DNA of 64,000 nucleotides from Cecembia rubra (GTDB lineage Bacteria > Bacteroidota > Bacteroidia > Cytophagales > Cyclobacteriaceae), in assembly GCF_003014575.1 (NCBI RefSeq), contig NZ_PYGF01000007.1:124001-188000 (forward strand). The letters are read 5' to 3'. Made by a program: the position numbers and the translations under genes. The stretch's first letter is position 1; every line of letters starts with the position of its first letter. The notes under the pieces were generated by a model. That model was given only the letters and a program-made list of their open reading frames with translations, was not told where the DNA came from and made no database searches. Shown piece by piece: positions 40,966-51,704 of the stretch.

Positions 40966-41574
40966 TCAGAATGTTAGAACGAAAATTAAAAAAAGCAAAA
41001 GCCATATAAGGTCCATAAAATGCCAATAAGTAGTGAAAAGTGAAATTCTCATTCTTTCATAGGGATTGGTCAACAGAATAAGATGCTGAATATCATCTTT
41101 TTCAGTGCGGCTATATCTGATCAACAAGATCAGTCCAAATACCATAGCTCCGATCAAATGGAAAATATGGATTCCGCTAAGGACATAAAGAAAACTTCCA
41201 CTTGGAAGTCCCCGAAAATCAATGCCCATCATACCTAGCTCCCTCCAACCCCAGAATTGAAGCAGGGTAAACAGGATACCCAGTAAAAAGGTACTTAATA
41301 GACTGTTTTTAAGCTTGTTCAAAGATTCTTCTTTGAAATGTAGCAACATTTTGGAAACGGTATACCCGCTTATCAATATGACTAAAGTACTGATGATAAA
41401 AGATTTGGGCATTTTGAATCCTATTCCTTCAAGATTTCCTGTCTCAGTAGCTAAGAAAGCAACTGTCAAAAACAGAAAAATCAGTCCACTCCCAAACATT
41501 CCCAAGTACATAAGGGTTTGGTAGGGGTGCATTCTTTCGATTTTTTGAAACCAGGTTGTTTTGGTTTTTTCCAT
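40966..41574 (-). CDS. Heme-copper oxidase subunit III family protein
   Basis: The 202-residue protein has five membrane helices and family residues such as GMFGSGLIFLFLTVAFLATE, LSGIHIFHLIGAMVFGLILL and ISLFTTYWHFMDLIWLLLFL (the Trp-His-Phe-Met-Asp segment is a subunit III hallmark). Subunit III supports the stability of the respiratory oxidase. No other oxidase genes are in the window, so it is a detached copy or a member of a split cluster. Starts at ATG 41574. Confidence 0.87.
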   Translation of the reverse strand: MEKTKTTWFQKIERMHPYQTLMYLGMFGSGLIFLFLTVAFLATETGNLEGIGFKMPKSFIISTLVILISGYTVSKMLLHFKEESLNKLKNSLLSTFLLGILFTLLQFWGWRELGMMGIDFRGLPSGSFLYVLSGIHIFHLIGAMVFGLILLIRYSRTEKDDIQHLILLTNPYERMRISLFTTYWHFMDLIWLLLFLIFVLTF

Positions 41575-41717
41575 TTGGCAAAAATCCTTTAATCTGTAAA
41601 CATATTAGAATGGACTAGGTTCAGGATTTTACTGACAATTTCATCATTTCTCAAAAAACAAGGAAACAAAATCATTTTCCTAAATTTACAGCCTGAAAAA
41701 TTCATCTATCAACCGTT

Positions 41718-44700
41718 TTGGAAAAATCCGATTTCTTATCCCTCTATATCAACGACCCCTTTGTCAAGAACATAACGGAAAATCTGCAGCTTGTTGGCCA
41801 AAAGAAATTTCAGATCAAGGGCCTTTCTGGAAGTTTGGACATGATCATGTTCAGCGCAGTAGTCAAAGCTTTAGGTGGTTATCATTTGATAATCGCGCAT
41901 GACAAAGAGGAGGCGGCTTACCTGAGCAATGACCTTCAGGAGCTGTTTAATGGACATGAAGTTTTGCTTTTCCCTTCTTCTTACAAAAGACCTTATCAGT
42001 ATGATGAGGTGGAAAACGCCAATATCCTGATGAGGGCAGAAATCCTCAACAGGATCCTAGCAAAGGAAAAAGACCAAGAGATTGTAGTGAGCTATGCCGA
42101 GGCGCTTTACGAAAAAGTAATCAACAAGAGAGCCCTGAAGGACAATACCTTCAAAGCCAAAGTTGGAGAAAAAGTGGACCTTGAATTCATCGCCGAACTC
42201 CTTTCAACTTATGATTTTGAAAGAACTGATTTTGTCTTTGAACCAGGCCAATTTTCTATTCGGGGAGGGATTGTGGATATCTTTTCTTATGCCAATGACC
42301 TACCTTTCCGTTTGGAGCTCTTTGGAAAAGAAATAGAAAGTATAAGGACCTTTGATCCGGAAAGTCAGCTATCTGTAGAAAGCATCGACCATATCAGTAT
42401 TATCCCCAACGTTCAGACCAAACTGCTTCAGGAAGTGAGGCAGTCATTTCTTGAATTTTTGCCAGAGGGCACCTTTATCTGGTTCAAAGATTATCATTAT
42501 ACATTGGACAGTCTGGACGAGAGTTTTCAAAAGGCAGAAAAGCAATTTTATCAGATTGTCAGAACCACTGAAAATGAAAAACTTCTGATCAAACCAAAGG
42601 ATCTGTTTGATGATTCAGAAACTTTCTTGGGCATTATTGCCAATTATCCACAAATAGAGTTTGGGCATAAATTTTATTTCAAAAATGCAAAATCATTCCA
42701 ATTTGAATCTCAGCCCCAGCCATCCTTCAACAAGAATTTTGAACTCTTGGTACAAAACCTGGTGGATAATGAGAAAAAAGGCTGGATGAATGTCATATGT
42801 TCTGAAAGTGACAAACAGATCAACAGACTGGAAAATATTTTTCAAGAACTCGATCCAACCCTTAAAGTGCAATCCATGCTTATCGGATTGAGGGAGGGTT
42901 TTGTGGATAAAAACCTGGAATTAGCCTGTTACACGGACCATCAGATTTTTGAGAGGTTTCACCGGTACAAAACCAAGCAAAAAGCAAGTAAAAGCAAAGC
43001 CCTGACCCTTAGGGAACTCAAGACACTTAACCCAGGGGATTTTGTGGTACATTTGGATTATGGGGTGGGCCGCTTTGCCGGACTTGAAAAAGTCGATGTA
43101 GCAGGAAATATGCAGGAAGCTGTTCGCTTGGTTTTCAGGGATGATGACCTACTTTATGTGAATATCCATGCCCTGCACAAAATTTCCAAATATTCCGGTC
43201 AGGAGGGTTCGGCCCCTGTGATGTCCAAATTGGGTTCACCGGAATGGGAAAACAAAAAGAAAAAGGTTAAAAGCAAAGTCAAGGATATTGCCAAGGAGCT
43301 TATTTCTCTCTATGCCAAGAGAAGAACTGCTCCTGGATTTGGATTTTCCCCTGACTCGGTTTTGCAGGTAGAATTGGAAAGTTCCTTTGTATTTGAAGAT
43401 ACACCGGATCAGGCATCAGCTACTGCGGAAGTCAAAAATGACATGGAAAAACCCTATCCTATGGACCGGTTGGTCTGTGGGGATGTGGGCTTTGGTAAAA
43501 CAGAAGTTGCCATCCGGGCTGCATTCAAGGCCTTGAATGACAGAAAGCAGGTGGCGGTTTTAGTTCCTACCACCATTTTGGCTCTACAGCATTATCAGAC
43601 TTTTATGGAAAGGCTAAAGGATTTTCCGGTAAAAGTGGATTACATCAACCGCTTCCGTACAAGCAAAGAAATCAAAGAAATCACCAAACAGGTAAGTACC
43701 GGTGAAATAGACATCCTTGTTGGAACCCATAGGATTGTGAATAAAGATGTAAAATTCAGGGATTTGGGTCTCTTGATCATCGATGAGGAGCAAAAATTTG
43801 GGGTGAAGGTCAAAGATCAACTCAAAGAACTCAAGGTAAATGTGGATGTGCTTACATTGACAGCTACTCCGATTCCCAGGACCCTTCATTTTTCCCTCAT
43901 GGGAGCAAGGGATCTGTCTGTAATTGCTACTCCGCCACCAAACAGGCAACCGGTAACTACAGAAATACACACATTCAATGAGGAAATCATCCGGGATGCC
44001 ATTGCTTTTGAGCTGCGCCGGGGCGGACAGGTGTTTTTTGTGCATAACCGGGTAGGAGAAATCGACTCCATTGCCAACTTGATCATGAGGTTGGTACCTG
44101 ATGCCCGTGTGGCAGGCGCCCATGGACAAATGGACGGCAAAAAGCTCGAAAAGATCATGGTCAAGTTCATCGAAGGGGAATATGATGTGTTGGTTTCTAC
44201 CAACATCATAGAATCCGGCCTCGATATTCCCAATGCCAACACCATAATCATCAACCGGGCACATATGTTTGGTTTAAGTGATCTGCATCAGATGCGGGGA
44301 AGGGTCGGCCGCAGTAATAAAAAGGCTTTTTGCTATTTGTTGACTACTCCTACTTCGGGATTGACTGCTGAGGCAAGAAAAAGATTACAGACCTTGGAGG
44401 AATTTTCGGATTTGGGAGATGGATTCAAAGTGGCCATGCGGGATTTGGACATCAGAGGTGCAGGCAACCTGTTGGGTGCAGAGCAGAGTGGCTTCATCAC
44501 AGATCTGGGCTTTGATATGTACCATAAAATTCTGGATGAAGCAGTTCAGGAACTTAAGGAAAATGAATTTGCTGATTTGTTTGAGGTGGATCTTAAGGAA
44601 AAAGTTCAGGTATTGGTACAGGATTGCGTGATAGAAACGGACTTTGAATTATTGATACCTGAAAAATACGTTTCAAATATTTCTGAACGCCTCAATCTAT

Positions 44701-45071
44701 ACTCCAAATTGGACAATATCAAGATAGAAGAGGAGCTCCAACAATTTGCAAATTCGATTCAGGATAGGTTTGGTCCGGTGCCTGAAGTGGTCAATGACCT
44801 TTTCGAAACGGTGAGGTTACGATGGCTTGCAGAGCAACTTGGATTTGAAAAACTTTCCCTGAAGAGTGAATTCATGAAGTGTTATTTTGTGCCATCTACC
44901 AAAGAAAGTTATTATAAGTCAGATACTTTTGGAAAGATTCTTCGTTATATACAAACCCAGCCAAAATTCTGCAAAATCAAGGAGGTAAAGGGTAGACTGA
45001 TCTTGAACATTTCAGGAGTGAAAAGCATTCAAACTGCTAAAAAATGGCTTCAGGACATTAAAAATTCATAG
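41718..45071 (+). CDS. mfd: Transcription-repair coupling factor Mfd
   Basis: The 1117-residue protein releases stalled RNA polymerase and recruits UvrA. Domains in order: UvrB-like region (about 1-350), RNA-polymerase-interacting CarD-like domain (LNPGDFVVHLDYGVGRFAGL, about 436), helicase with VCGDVGFGKTEVAIRAAFKA (about 585), IDEEQKFGVKVKDQLK, QMRGRVGRSNKKAFCYLLTT, and the TRCF C-terminal domain. Length is normal. The start is TTG at 41718, because no ATG lies before the conserved start of the protein. Confidence 0.96.
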   Translation: MEKSDFLSLYINDPFVKNITENLQLVGQKKFQIKGLSGSLDMIMFSAVVKALGGYHLIIAHDKEEAAYLSNDLQELFNGHEVLLFPSSYKRPYQYDEVENANILMRAEILNRILAKEKDQEIVVSYAEALYEKVINKRALKDNTFKAKVGEKVDLEFIAELLSTYDFERTDFVFEPGQFSIRGGIVDIFSYANDLPFRLELFGKEIESIRTFDPESQLSVESIDHISIIPNVQTKLLQEVRQSFLEFLPEGTFIWFKDYHYTLDSLDESFQKAEKQFYQIVRTTENEKLLIKPKDLFDDSETFLGIIANYPQIEFGHKFYFKNAKSFQFESQPQPSFNKNFELLVQNLVDNEKKGWMNVICSESDKQINRLENIFQELDPTLKVQSMLIGLREGFVDKNLELACYTDHQIFERFHRYKTKQKASKSKALTLRELKTLNPGDFVVHLDYGVGRFAGLEKVDVAGNMQEAVRLVFRDDDLLYVNIHALHKISKYSGQEGSAPVMSKLGSPEWENKKKKVKSKVKDIAKELISLYAKRRTAPGFGFSPDSVLQVELESSFVFEDTPDQASATAEVKNDMEKPYPMDRLVCGDVGFGKTEVAIRAAFKALNDRKQVAVLVPTTILALQHYQTFMERLKDFPVKVDYINRFRTSKEIKEITKQVSTGEIDILVGTHRIVNKDVKFRDLGLLIIDEEQKFGVKVKDQLKELKVNVDVLTLTATPIPRTLHFSLMGARDLSVIATPPPNRQPVTTEIHTFNEEIIRDAIAFELRRGGQVFFVHNRVGEIDSIANLIMRLVPDARVAGAHGQMDGKKLEKIMVKFIEGEYDVLVSTNIIESGLDIPNANTIIINRAHMFGLSDLHQMRGRVGRSNKKAFCYLLTTPTSGLTAEARKRLQTLEEFSDLGDGFKVAMRDLDIRGAGNLLGAEQSGFITDLGFDMYHKILDEAVQELKENEFADLFEVDLKEKVQVLVQDCVIETDFELLIPEKYVSNISERLNLYSKLDNIKIEEELQQFANSIQDRFGPVPEVVNDLFETVRLRWLAEQLGFEKLSLKSEFMKCYFVPSTKESYYKSDTFGKILRYIQTQPKFCKIKEVKGRLILNISGVKSIQTAKKWLQDIKNS

Positions 45072-45251
45072 AAATTTAAAAAAAATTAATGTCGTGATAA
45101 TTGCTTTTCCTGAAGACATATTTGTATTATTCTGGCTAAATCTGCAAAAAAGCCCTTTTTGTACGAATGGCCCAAAAAAAATTTTATTGGAAAAGAGATA
45201 TGAATACATATATATTAGCGTTCTAAACGTGCACAAAAAAAGTATTGTTCA

Positions 45252-46475
45252 ATGGTTTTTGGAAAAGGAAAATTAGGATTGATCGCAGCTATTTTGCTGA
45301 TTGTTGGCGGAGCCATCCTTTCATCCTGTAACAAACAGACCGGTTACGGTAGGAGAACTGCGGCTAAGCCGGGTAAAGTGAGTCCTACAACCGGGGCAGC
45401 TTTTAGTTTTAACGACAAGGATACCACCAGTTTTAGGGTAACCAGAGTGGCCAAGCAGATTATTGGGCCTAACCTGAAATATATCCAAGGTGGTAGAGCC
45501 GTTTTGGGTTCCCAAGAGCAAGACGTTATGGCTTTTAGAGACAATGTAGAAAGAACAGTTACACTTGCTTCTTTCTACATGGATGAAACTGAAATCTCCA
45601 ATAACGACTACAGGGAGTTTATTTTTAACATGAGGAAGAAAGTGAGCGCCGACTCCATTCTGAAGTTGGAACCATCCGAAAAAGTTTGGGCAGGTTCACT
45701 TTCCTACAATGATGTGTATGATACTTATTACTACAGGTTCCCAGGATTTAATTTTTATCCTGTCGTAGGCGTTACTTGGTCTCAGGCTACTGCTTATGCC
45801 AAATGGAGAACTGAGTATGTAAGTGATCTCATGCGTGAGAAAAACAAAATCGATTCAGCGCTCAACAAAAATCAGCTGATCGAGAGAGGTGTTTCTCTTC
45901 CTGAATACCGTCTGCCTTCAGAAGCAGAATGGGAATATGCTGCCAAAGCCATGATCGGTACCCAGTATATGGATGAGAACCAAGAATCTGGCAGGATTTA
46001 TCCTTGGGATGGAAGGGGTGTCAGAAATCCTTACAATATCAAGAGAAAAGGCAGACAAGGTGACTTCTTGGCCAACTTCAAGAGAGGTAGAGGTGACTAT
46101 GCTGGTATTGCAGGATCTGTGTCCAACGACGGCGACATCATCCCTGCCAACGTGTATGACTATCCACCAAATGACTTCGGATTGTACAATATGGCCGGAA
46201 ATGTCAACGAATGGGTAAATGACGTCTACAGGCCATTGTCTTTTCAGGATTTTGATGATCTTAATCCTCTTAGGAAAGACGGTATTTTTGATGAATCAGA
46301 AACCTATTCCACCACGATGATAACGGATGAATTCCGTGTGTACAAAGGAGGATCTTGGAGAGACGTGACCTATTGGTTGGCTCCAGGTACAAGGAGATTC
46401 ATGCACCAAGATTCTGCTACTAACCACATTGGTTTCAGATGTGCGATGATCGCTATCGGTCAGCAAGGTAAATAA
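45252..46475 (+). CDS. gldJ: Gliding motility lipoprotein GldJ (FGE/SUMF1-like fold)
   Basis: This 407-residue lipoprotein has the signal GLIAAILLIVGGAILSSC with the Cys at about residue 26. The FGE/SUMF1-like fold is seen in YIQGGRAVLGSQEQDV, YMDETEISNNDYREFIF, YRLPSEAEWEYAAKAMIG, NMAGNVNEWVNDVYRPL and GGSWRDVTYWLAPGTRRF. GldJ is needed for assembly of the type IX secretion/gliding machinery in Bacteroidota. No other gld genes are adjacent, which is normal for some members of the phylum. A terminator follows. Confidence 0.85.
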   Translation: MVFGKGKLGLIAAILLIVGGAILSSCNKQTGYGRRTAAKPGKVSPTTGAAFSFNDKDTTSFRVTRVAKQIIGPNLKYIQGGRAVLGSQEQDVMAFRDNVERTVTLASFYMDETEISNNDYREFIFNMRKKVSADSILKLEPSEKVWAGSLSYNDVYDTYYYRFPGFNFYPVVGVTWSQATAYAKWRTEYVSDLMREKNKIDSALNKNQLIERGVSLPEYRLPSEAEWEYAAKAMIGTQYMDENQESGRIYPWDGRGVRNPYNIKRKGRQGDFLANFKRGRGDYAGIAGSVSNDGDIIPANVYDYPPNDFGLYNMAGNVNEWVNDVYRPLSFQDFDDLNPLRKDGIFDESETYSTTMITDEFRVYKGGSWRDVTYWLAPGTRRFMHQDSATNHIGFRCAMIAIGQQGK

Positions 46476-46499
46476 TCACCCAATTATAGAAATATTACA

Positions 46500-46528
46500 A
46501 GGGGCCTGGAATGGCCCTTTTTTTTTTT
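46500..46528 (+). terminator. Rho-independent terminator after gldJ
   Basis: GGGCC and GGCCC flank a short loop (TGGAAT), followed by a run of 10 T, 27 nt after the gldJ stop. Confidence 0.85.
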
Positions 46529-46831
46529 GGTGTATTTTGATAAAAATTCCTTGATTTCCTAAGGAAGGACAAAGGTTTTTCCAATTACCCACAACAATTT
46601 TTTAATGAAAACTTAAAAAAACCATTCATGCTTTAAGGGTTTCGGTTGGTTTAAATGGCTTCCGGGATCAATTTGTTTTTGGGATAGCCTCTTGCTTGAA
46701 TCAGCCTTTTGGCCTGATTTCTTAACGCTCAGTCCTGAAGCCCGCCTTCTTTATTAACAGACCACTGAGCAGTTTTTTAGACCAAATAGCTAAAAATTGG
46801 GTTCACTTTTTTAAATAACCCTTAAATTACC
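46529..46831. other. Intergenic region before the S9 peptidase
   Basis: About 300 bp hold no recognised gene, repeat or tRNA. AT-rich; the promoter of the peptidase gene should lie here, but no consensus element stood out. Confidence 0.55.
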
Positions 46832-49282
46832 ATGAAACTAAATTACTATTACCTTATGATGAGAAAGTCATATTCCATATCCATTCTGGCTTGTGTGTTT
46901 TCTTTGTTGGTCTATATTCCAGCAAAGGCGCAGGAAGCTCTGGGCTACCAAACACCACCAAAAGCAATTGCAGATTTGGTCAATGCAGCCCCTACCCCAC
47001 TGGTAAGCTTCAGCCGCTCAGGTGATTTTATGCTCGTACTGGAAAGGTCCGGCAATCCTTCCATTGAAGACTTGGCCCAGCCTGAACTGAGAATCGGTGG
47101 TATCCGAATCAATCCTTCAAGCAATGGTCCCAGCCGTACGGGTTCTTTTGAAAATGTTAAACTTAAAAACACCCGCAATGGACAAGAACAAGAATTCAAA
47201 GGTTTGCCTTCCAATCCAAGATTAGGAAGTTTTTCACTTTCCCGTGATGAAAAGTTCGTAGCCTTTACCAATACAAGTAATACAGGTATCAGCCTCTGGG
47301 TAGTTGACTTATCCACATTGGAAGCTAAGAAACTTACGGATAATATAGTCAATGGGGTTTATGGATCAAACATTACGTGGACGCCGGATAACCAAATTCT
47401 TTTCACCGCAATCAATCCCAAAAGAGGAGAAATGCCAAAGGCACCTCTTGCTCCAAAGGGACCCACTGTGCAGGAGACTTCGGGAAATGCTGCTCCTTCC
47501 AGGACTTATCAGGACCTTCTGACCAACCCTCATGATGAAGCACTATTGGAATATTTCATGGATTCCCAATTGATGCTTGTCAACCTGCAGGGTAATGTAA
47601 AACCAATAGGTAAATCAGGCTTGATCAAATCTATGGACCTTTCTCCAGATGGGCAGTACATAACCGTAGAGTTAGTTCAAAAGCCTTTTTCTTATCTGGT
47701 TCCTGCCTCAAGGTTTCCTTATGATGTAGAAATTTGGGATATCAATGGCAACCTTATCAAAACGCTTGCCCAGATTCCATTGGATGAAGTAAGACCAACT
47801 GGTTTTGATGCTACAGTGACAGGACCACGCTCCATCAATTGGAGGGCAGACAAGCCTGCCACCTTGTATTGGGTAGAGGCTCAGGATGGCGGAGATCCAA
47901 GAGTTAAAATAGAAGAAAGAGAAATCATTTACACTTTGGATGCCCCATTTACTGCACAGCCAAGCAAATTAGCCGGTATAGGTTACAGATTCAGAGGAAT
48001 ATATTGGTCTGATGATAATTTTGCATTATTGAATGAAGGGTGGTTTGCTTCCCGTCAACAAAAAGTGACCCGCTTCAATCCTTCAAGACCAACCGAAAAA
48101 GGCACTGTTATCATTGAGCGCTCTTCAGATGACATCTACAATGATCCGGGATCCCCGGTTTTCACTACAAATGCCTATGGAAGATCTGTACTTTTGAGAA
48201 AAGGGGATGAAGTCTTCATGACCTCAGAAGGGGGCAGCCCGGAAGGAAGCATGCCATATCTTTCTGCTTTTAACACCAAATCCAAAACAGAAAGAATCCT
48301 TTGGAGATCGCAGGCTCCTTATTATGAACGAGTGGCCAAAGTCTTGAATGCGGATGCAACAGAATTTGTCACCATAAAAGAAAGTACTGATATCCAGCCA
48401 AACTATTGGTTGGTCAATACACGTAGACGCATTGCTCCTATTCAGATTACCCAATTTGCCCATCCCTATGAATCCATCAAGGGTATCAAAAAGGAATTGG
48501 TGAAATACAAGAGAAATGATGGCCTTGACCTATCTGCAATTCTGTATACTCCTGAAGGTTATGACCCGTCAAAAGATGGTAGGTTGCCTGTCTTAATGTG
48601 GGCCTATCCAAGAGAATACAAATCCGCAGCAGTGGCCGCTCAGGTTAGGGGCTCGAAATATACCTTTACCAGGTTGAGTTGGGGATCTCCTATCTATTGG
48701 GTGACACAGGGCTATGCCATTATGGATCAGACTGAAATGCCTATAGTTGGTGAAGGAGATGAAGAACCCAATGATTCTTTTGTGGTGCAGCTGGTAGCCA
48801 ATGCAGAAGCAGCGATAGACTACATTGTGGAGGCTGGTATCGGTGACAGAAACAGAATGGCCGTTGGAGGACATTCTTATGGGGCCTTTATGACGGCTAA
48901 TTTGCTGTCCCACTCCAATTTGTTTGCAGCAGGTATCGCAAGAAGCGGTGCTTACAACAGGACTTTGACTCCGTTTGGGTTTCAGTACGAACAGAGAACT
49001 TACTGGGAAGCGCCTGAAGTATACAATACCATGTCTCCATTTATGAATGCCCATAAGGTGAAAACACCTATCCTTTTGATCCATGGAGAAGCAGACAACA
49101 ATTCCGGAACTTTCCCTATTCAATCTGAGCGCTATTATAATGCCTTGAAGGGTCATGGGGCTACAACCCGCTTGGTATTCCTGCCTCATGAAAGCCATGG
49201 ATATGCTGCCAAGGAATCAATCCTGCATACTTTGTATGAACAGCATGAGTGGTTGGAAAAGTGGGTGAAGAATAGACAATGA
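46832..49282 (+). CDS. Exported S9-family prolyl-oligopeptidase-type serine peptidase
   Basis: The 816-residue protein has a signal peptide (MMRKSYSISILACVF to PAKAQ), a beta-propeller-like N-terminal region, and a C-terminal alpha/beta-hydrolase domain. The catalytic Ser lies in RMAVGGHSYGAFMTANLLSH (about residue 690), the Asp in ILLIHGEADNNSG and the His in VFLPHESHGYAAKE. S9 peptidases cut short peptides; this subset resembles Glu/Pro-specific exported peptidases. A second ATG at codon 9-10 begins the signal more exactly, so the true start may be 46856. Confidence 0.85.
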   Translation: MKLNYYYLMMRKSYSISILACVFSLLVYIPAKAQEALGYQTPPKAIADLVNAAPTPLVSFSRSGDFMLVLERSGNPSIEDLAQPELRIGGIRINPSSNGPSRTGSFENVKLKNTRNGQEQEFKGLPSNPRLGSFSLSRDEKFVAFTNTSNTGISLWVVDLSTLEAKKLTDNIVNGVYGSNITWTPDNQILFTAINPKRGEMPKAPLAPKGPTVQETSGNAAPSRTYQDLLTNPHDEALLEYFMDSQLMLVNLQGNVKPIGKSGLIKSMDLSPDGQYITVELVQKPFSYLVPASRFPYDVEIWDINGNLIKTLAQIPLDEVRPTGFDATVTGPRSINWRADKPATLYWVEAQDGGDPRVKIEEREIIYTLDAPFTAQPSKLAGIGYRFRGIYWSDDNFALLNEGWFASRQQKVTRFNPSRPTEKGTVIIERSSDDIYNDPGSPVFTTNAYGRSVLLRKGDEVFMTSEGGSPEGSMPYLSAFNTKSKTERILWRSQAPYYERVAKVLNADATEFVTIKESTDIQPNYWLVNTRRRIAPIQITQFAHPYESIKGIKKELVKYKRNDGLDLSAILYTPEGYDPSKDGRLPVLMWAYPREYKSAAVAAQVRGSKYTFTRLSWGSPIYWVTQGYAIMDQTEMPIVGEGDEEPNDSFVVQLVANAEAAIDYIVEAGIGDRNRMAVGGHSYGAFMTANLLSHSNLFAAGIARSGAYNRTLTPFGFQYEQRTYWEAPEVYNTMSPFMNAHKVKTPILLIHGEADNNSGTFPIQSERYYNALKGHGATTRLVFLPHESHGYAAKESILHTLYEQHEWLEKWVKNRQ

Positions 49283-49782
49283 GAGGCGAGAGATTAGAAA
49301 CAAGACGATAGACACAAGATGCAAGACTCAAGACCTTTGGATTCGTATCTGCAAATCCGAAGGTCTTTTTACTTCCTTTTATTCTTTTCGACAGTGATAA
49401 AAGTTATCCACATTTTTTTTGCTAAAGTCTTGGCTTTCTTCCCGTTGTGGACTTTGCGTGAAATATTACTCTTTGGTTCACGCAGCGGATGCCACGAACA
49501 CGCAACGAACGCAACTTATCCACATAACAGCTCAGATTTGTCATGGCCTAAAAATCTGCTTTAAGCCTCATTTATCAGTGCTTGAAAAAACTATAAAGCA
49601 ATTTTTTAAACCGCATAATATCATAGCACACCTAGTAGGGTTCTTGCAAATTACCCGGTTAATTAAGTCATGCTGATCCAAAATCAAAAAGTACTTCAAT
49701 AGTGGTTAAACTTAATTCTACTATGTTTTAAAAGTCATTGTATTACTCTACACTTTTTGCCGTTTCCCGCAAAACTGATTTT
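49283..49782. repeat. Intergenic dispersed-repeat region
   Basis: The stretch starts with an ACAAGAC-type tract (49283-49335). It contains perfect TTATCCACA 9-mers at about 49404 and 49518, and a segment TCAGATTTGTCATGGCC that resembles sequence near 53770. No gene was found. It looks like decayed repeat material. Confidence 0.5.
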
Positions 49783-51522
49783 TTACATATTAAGGATCAG
49801 GTTTTCTAATGACTGTTCATTTTCCAGATTCAATTTGGTACGAAGTCGATAGCGGGCTTTATAAACAGAGTCAGTAGAAACGCCAAGGATGTCTGCCATC
49901 TCTTTTGCAGAGTATTGCATTTTGAGGAGGGTAGCCAATCTTAATTCTGCTGTAGTAATGCCTGGAATGGATTGTTTAAGTTGGGTCATAAACCCTGGGT
50001 GTAACCTTTCAAATAACTTTCGGAAAGCAGTCCAATCTTCTTCTGTTAAGATTTTCATTTCATTGATCCGCTCCAGGTCATCCTGCACATCCACCCGGTT
50101 TTGAATTACTGACAATCGATTTTCAAACTCCTGTAACATTCTTGATTTTTCCATTAGGCTGGATTTGAGCATATCCAATTGGGCTTCAATGGCATTTTTT
50201 TCAGCCACCAATCGCTTACTTTCAGCCTCGGCAGAAAGTCGTTGTGCCTTCATTCTGTTTCTTGCTATTAAAAGAAAGCTTCCGATGATTGTAAATAATG
50301 AAATAACAATCATTAATAGGATATTCCTTCGCTGTATGATACTTTCTTTTTCTAATTCCGCCACACTTAGCTCCCATGAAGCTTTTTCATTATCCATCCG
50401 TAACCGGGTGATATTTTGACTGCTCAATATTGAAATATACCGGATCGCATCATTCAGTTCTTTATACTTTTCAAAGTATTCATTGGCAAGCCTATTGTCC
50501 AAATAAACCCGATAAAAATCAGATAGACTTCTGTAAGTTTCCAACAAGTAAAACTGTGTTTGCAGCAAATATTTGTTTTGCGAATTCAATAATAACTGTT
50601 CTGCTTGTTCAAGATAAAACAAAGACTCCTGTTTCATACCTTTGTTCAGGTACAACCTTCCAAGGTAATTGGATGCATATGAGGCCACATTGCGTTCCGT
50701 ATTGAGGCAGGTTTCAATCGCATTTTTCAAAAGTTGCTCTGCTGCATCTGTCTCTCCTAATGCCAGGTACACATGGCCCAAGTAAGCATTATTAATTCCC
50801 CGCCACAAATCATCTTGGTACAAGGAAATTTTTTCATTGGCCAGCACAAGGTATTCCTTTGCCTCAGAGAAACTACTTTTTCTCAAAAATGCCTGCCCTA
50901 TACCATTGGTGGCAACAATTTTTCTTCGTTTATCAATTTCAGACACTTCCAATTTGTATTCCAAAAACAATTTATAATAGCCTATAGTGGCATCATAATC
51001 GACTACTTGAAAGGCCATCTCACCCAAAAATTCATATTTGTCCGCCAATTTTATTCTCGGGATATATTCTTCCATCACTTCTATAGCATCTATACAATTT
51101 CCTAATGCTAGATCAATTTTAAAGAAGTCATGTAAAAGAAAGCCACTGTACCACCTAGCGTGGGCCAACAATAAGCGATCTCCAGATCGTAATCCATTTT
51201 CTTTTAGGGCAGAAACAGTCTGATCCAGGTTCATCAATTCAGATTTATCAAAGGTCCTATTTACCATGACTTCAAAAATCAGGAATCTTGTCCTTAGCCA
51301 GTGCTCATTTGGTTTTATCTGTGGACTTATGGTTTGGAGCAAATCTTCAAAAAATTCAAAGCCCATGTATTCATGGGTTTTAATTTTGTTTCTCATCAAA
51401 TCCAAAAAAGGATCTTCTTTGGAAGATATGGCTTCGAAAAAATCGCTGGGAGCACTTTTTACACTGTTGCTCAAGAAAAAAAGTAACATTAAAACCAATA
51501 GGGCCTTCAATCTTTTACGCAT
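49783..51522 (-). CDS. TPR-containing membrane regulator with C-terminal HTH
   Basis: The 579-residue protein has a signal or N-terminal membrane segment, tetratricopeptide-like helices at about 90-380 (for example YEFLGEMAFQVVDYDATIGY), a membrane helix at about 400-420 (NILLMIVISLFTIIGSFLLI), a coiled coil at about 425-490, and a LuxR-like HTH at the C-terminus (TLLKMQYSAKEMADILGVS). This layout is a common one-component Bacteroidota regulator. The sensing TPR part is likely periplasmic. Targets are unknown. TonB-C gene lies upstream on the same strand. Confidence 0.8.
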   Translation of the reverse strand: MRKRLKALLVLMLLFFLSNSVKSAPSDFFEAISSKEDPFLDLMRNKIKTHEYMGFEFFEDLLQTISPQIKPNEHWLRTRFLIFEVMVNRTFDKSELMNLDQTVSALKENGLRSGDRLLLAHARWYSGFLLHDFFKIDLALGNCIDAIEVMEEYIPRIKLADKYEFLGEMAFQVVDYDATIGYYKLFLEYKLEVSEIDKRRKIVATNGIGQAFLRKSSFSEAKEYLVLANEKISLYQDDLWRGINNAYLGHVYLALGETDAAEQLLKNAIETCLNTERNVASYASNYLGRLYLNKGMKQESLFYLEQAEQLLLNSQNKYLLQTQFYLLETYRSLSDFYRVYLDNRLANEYFEKYKELNDAIRYISILSSQNITRLRMDNEKASWELSVAELEKESIIQRRNILLMIVISLFTIIGSFLLIARNRMKAQRLSAEAESKRLVAEKNAIEAQLDMLKSSLMEKSRMLQEFENRLSVIQNRVDVQDDLERINEMKILTEEDWTAFRKLFERLHPGFMTQLKQSIPGITTAELRLATLLKMQYSAKEMADILGVSTDSVYKARYRLRTKLNLENEQSLENLILNM

Positions 51523-51642
51523 TTCTCAATAAATGGTAATTCCTGTCTAAATTATATAAAAAAAGTTTGATAATGGCCAGAAATTTACCTGATAAATATA
51601 GAACCACTTTTCCGGCCACTATATCCATATTAAAAAATAGAA

Positions 51643-51676
51643 ATAAAAAACTACCTGTTGACCCAACAGGTAGTTA
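51643..51676 (-). terminator. Rho-independent terminator after the TonB-C gene
   Basis: On the minus strand CTACCTGTTG and CAACAGGTAG form a 10-bp perfect stem followed by TTTTTTA, about 30 nt past the stop at 51705. Confidence 0.85.
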
Positions 51677-51704
51677 GTAATTCACTTATGCAAAATATCA
51701 TTTG

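Noticed and set aside
43614..44264. 216-codon minus-strand open frame inside mfd
   Set aside because: It is antisense to the conserved helicase region of Mfd and is a codon-usage shadow.
49390..49530. Perfect TTATCCACA boxes as oriC
   Set aside because: Only two boxes in a repeat-like region that recurs near 53.7 kb, far from the parS pair; the 23.8-24.2 kb cluster is the better candidate.
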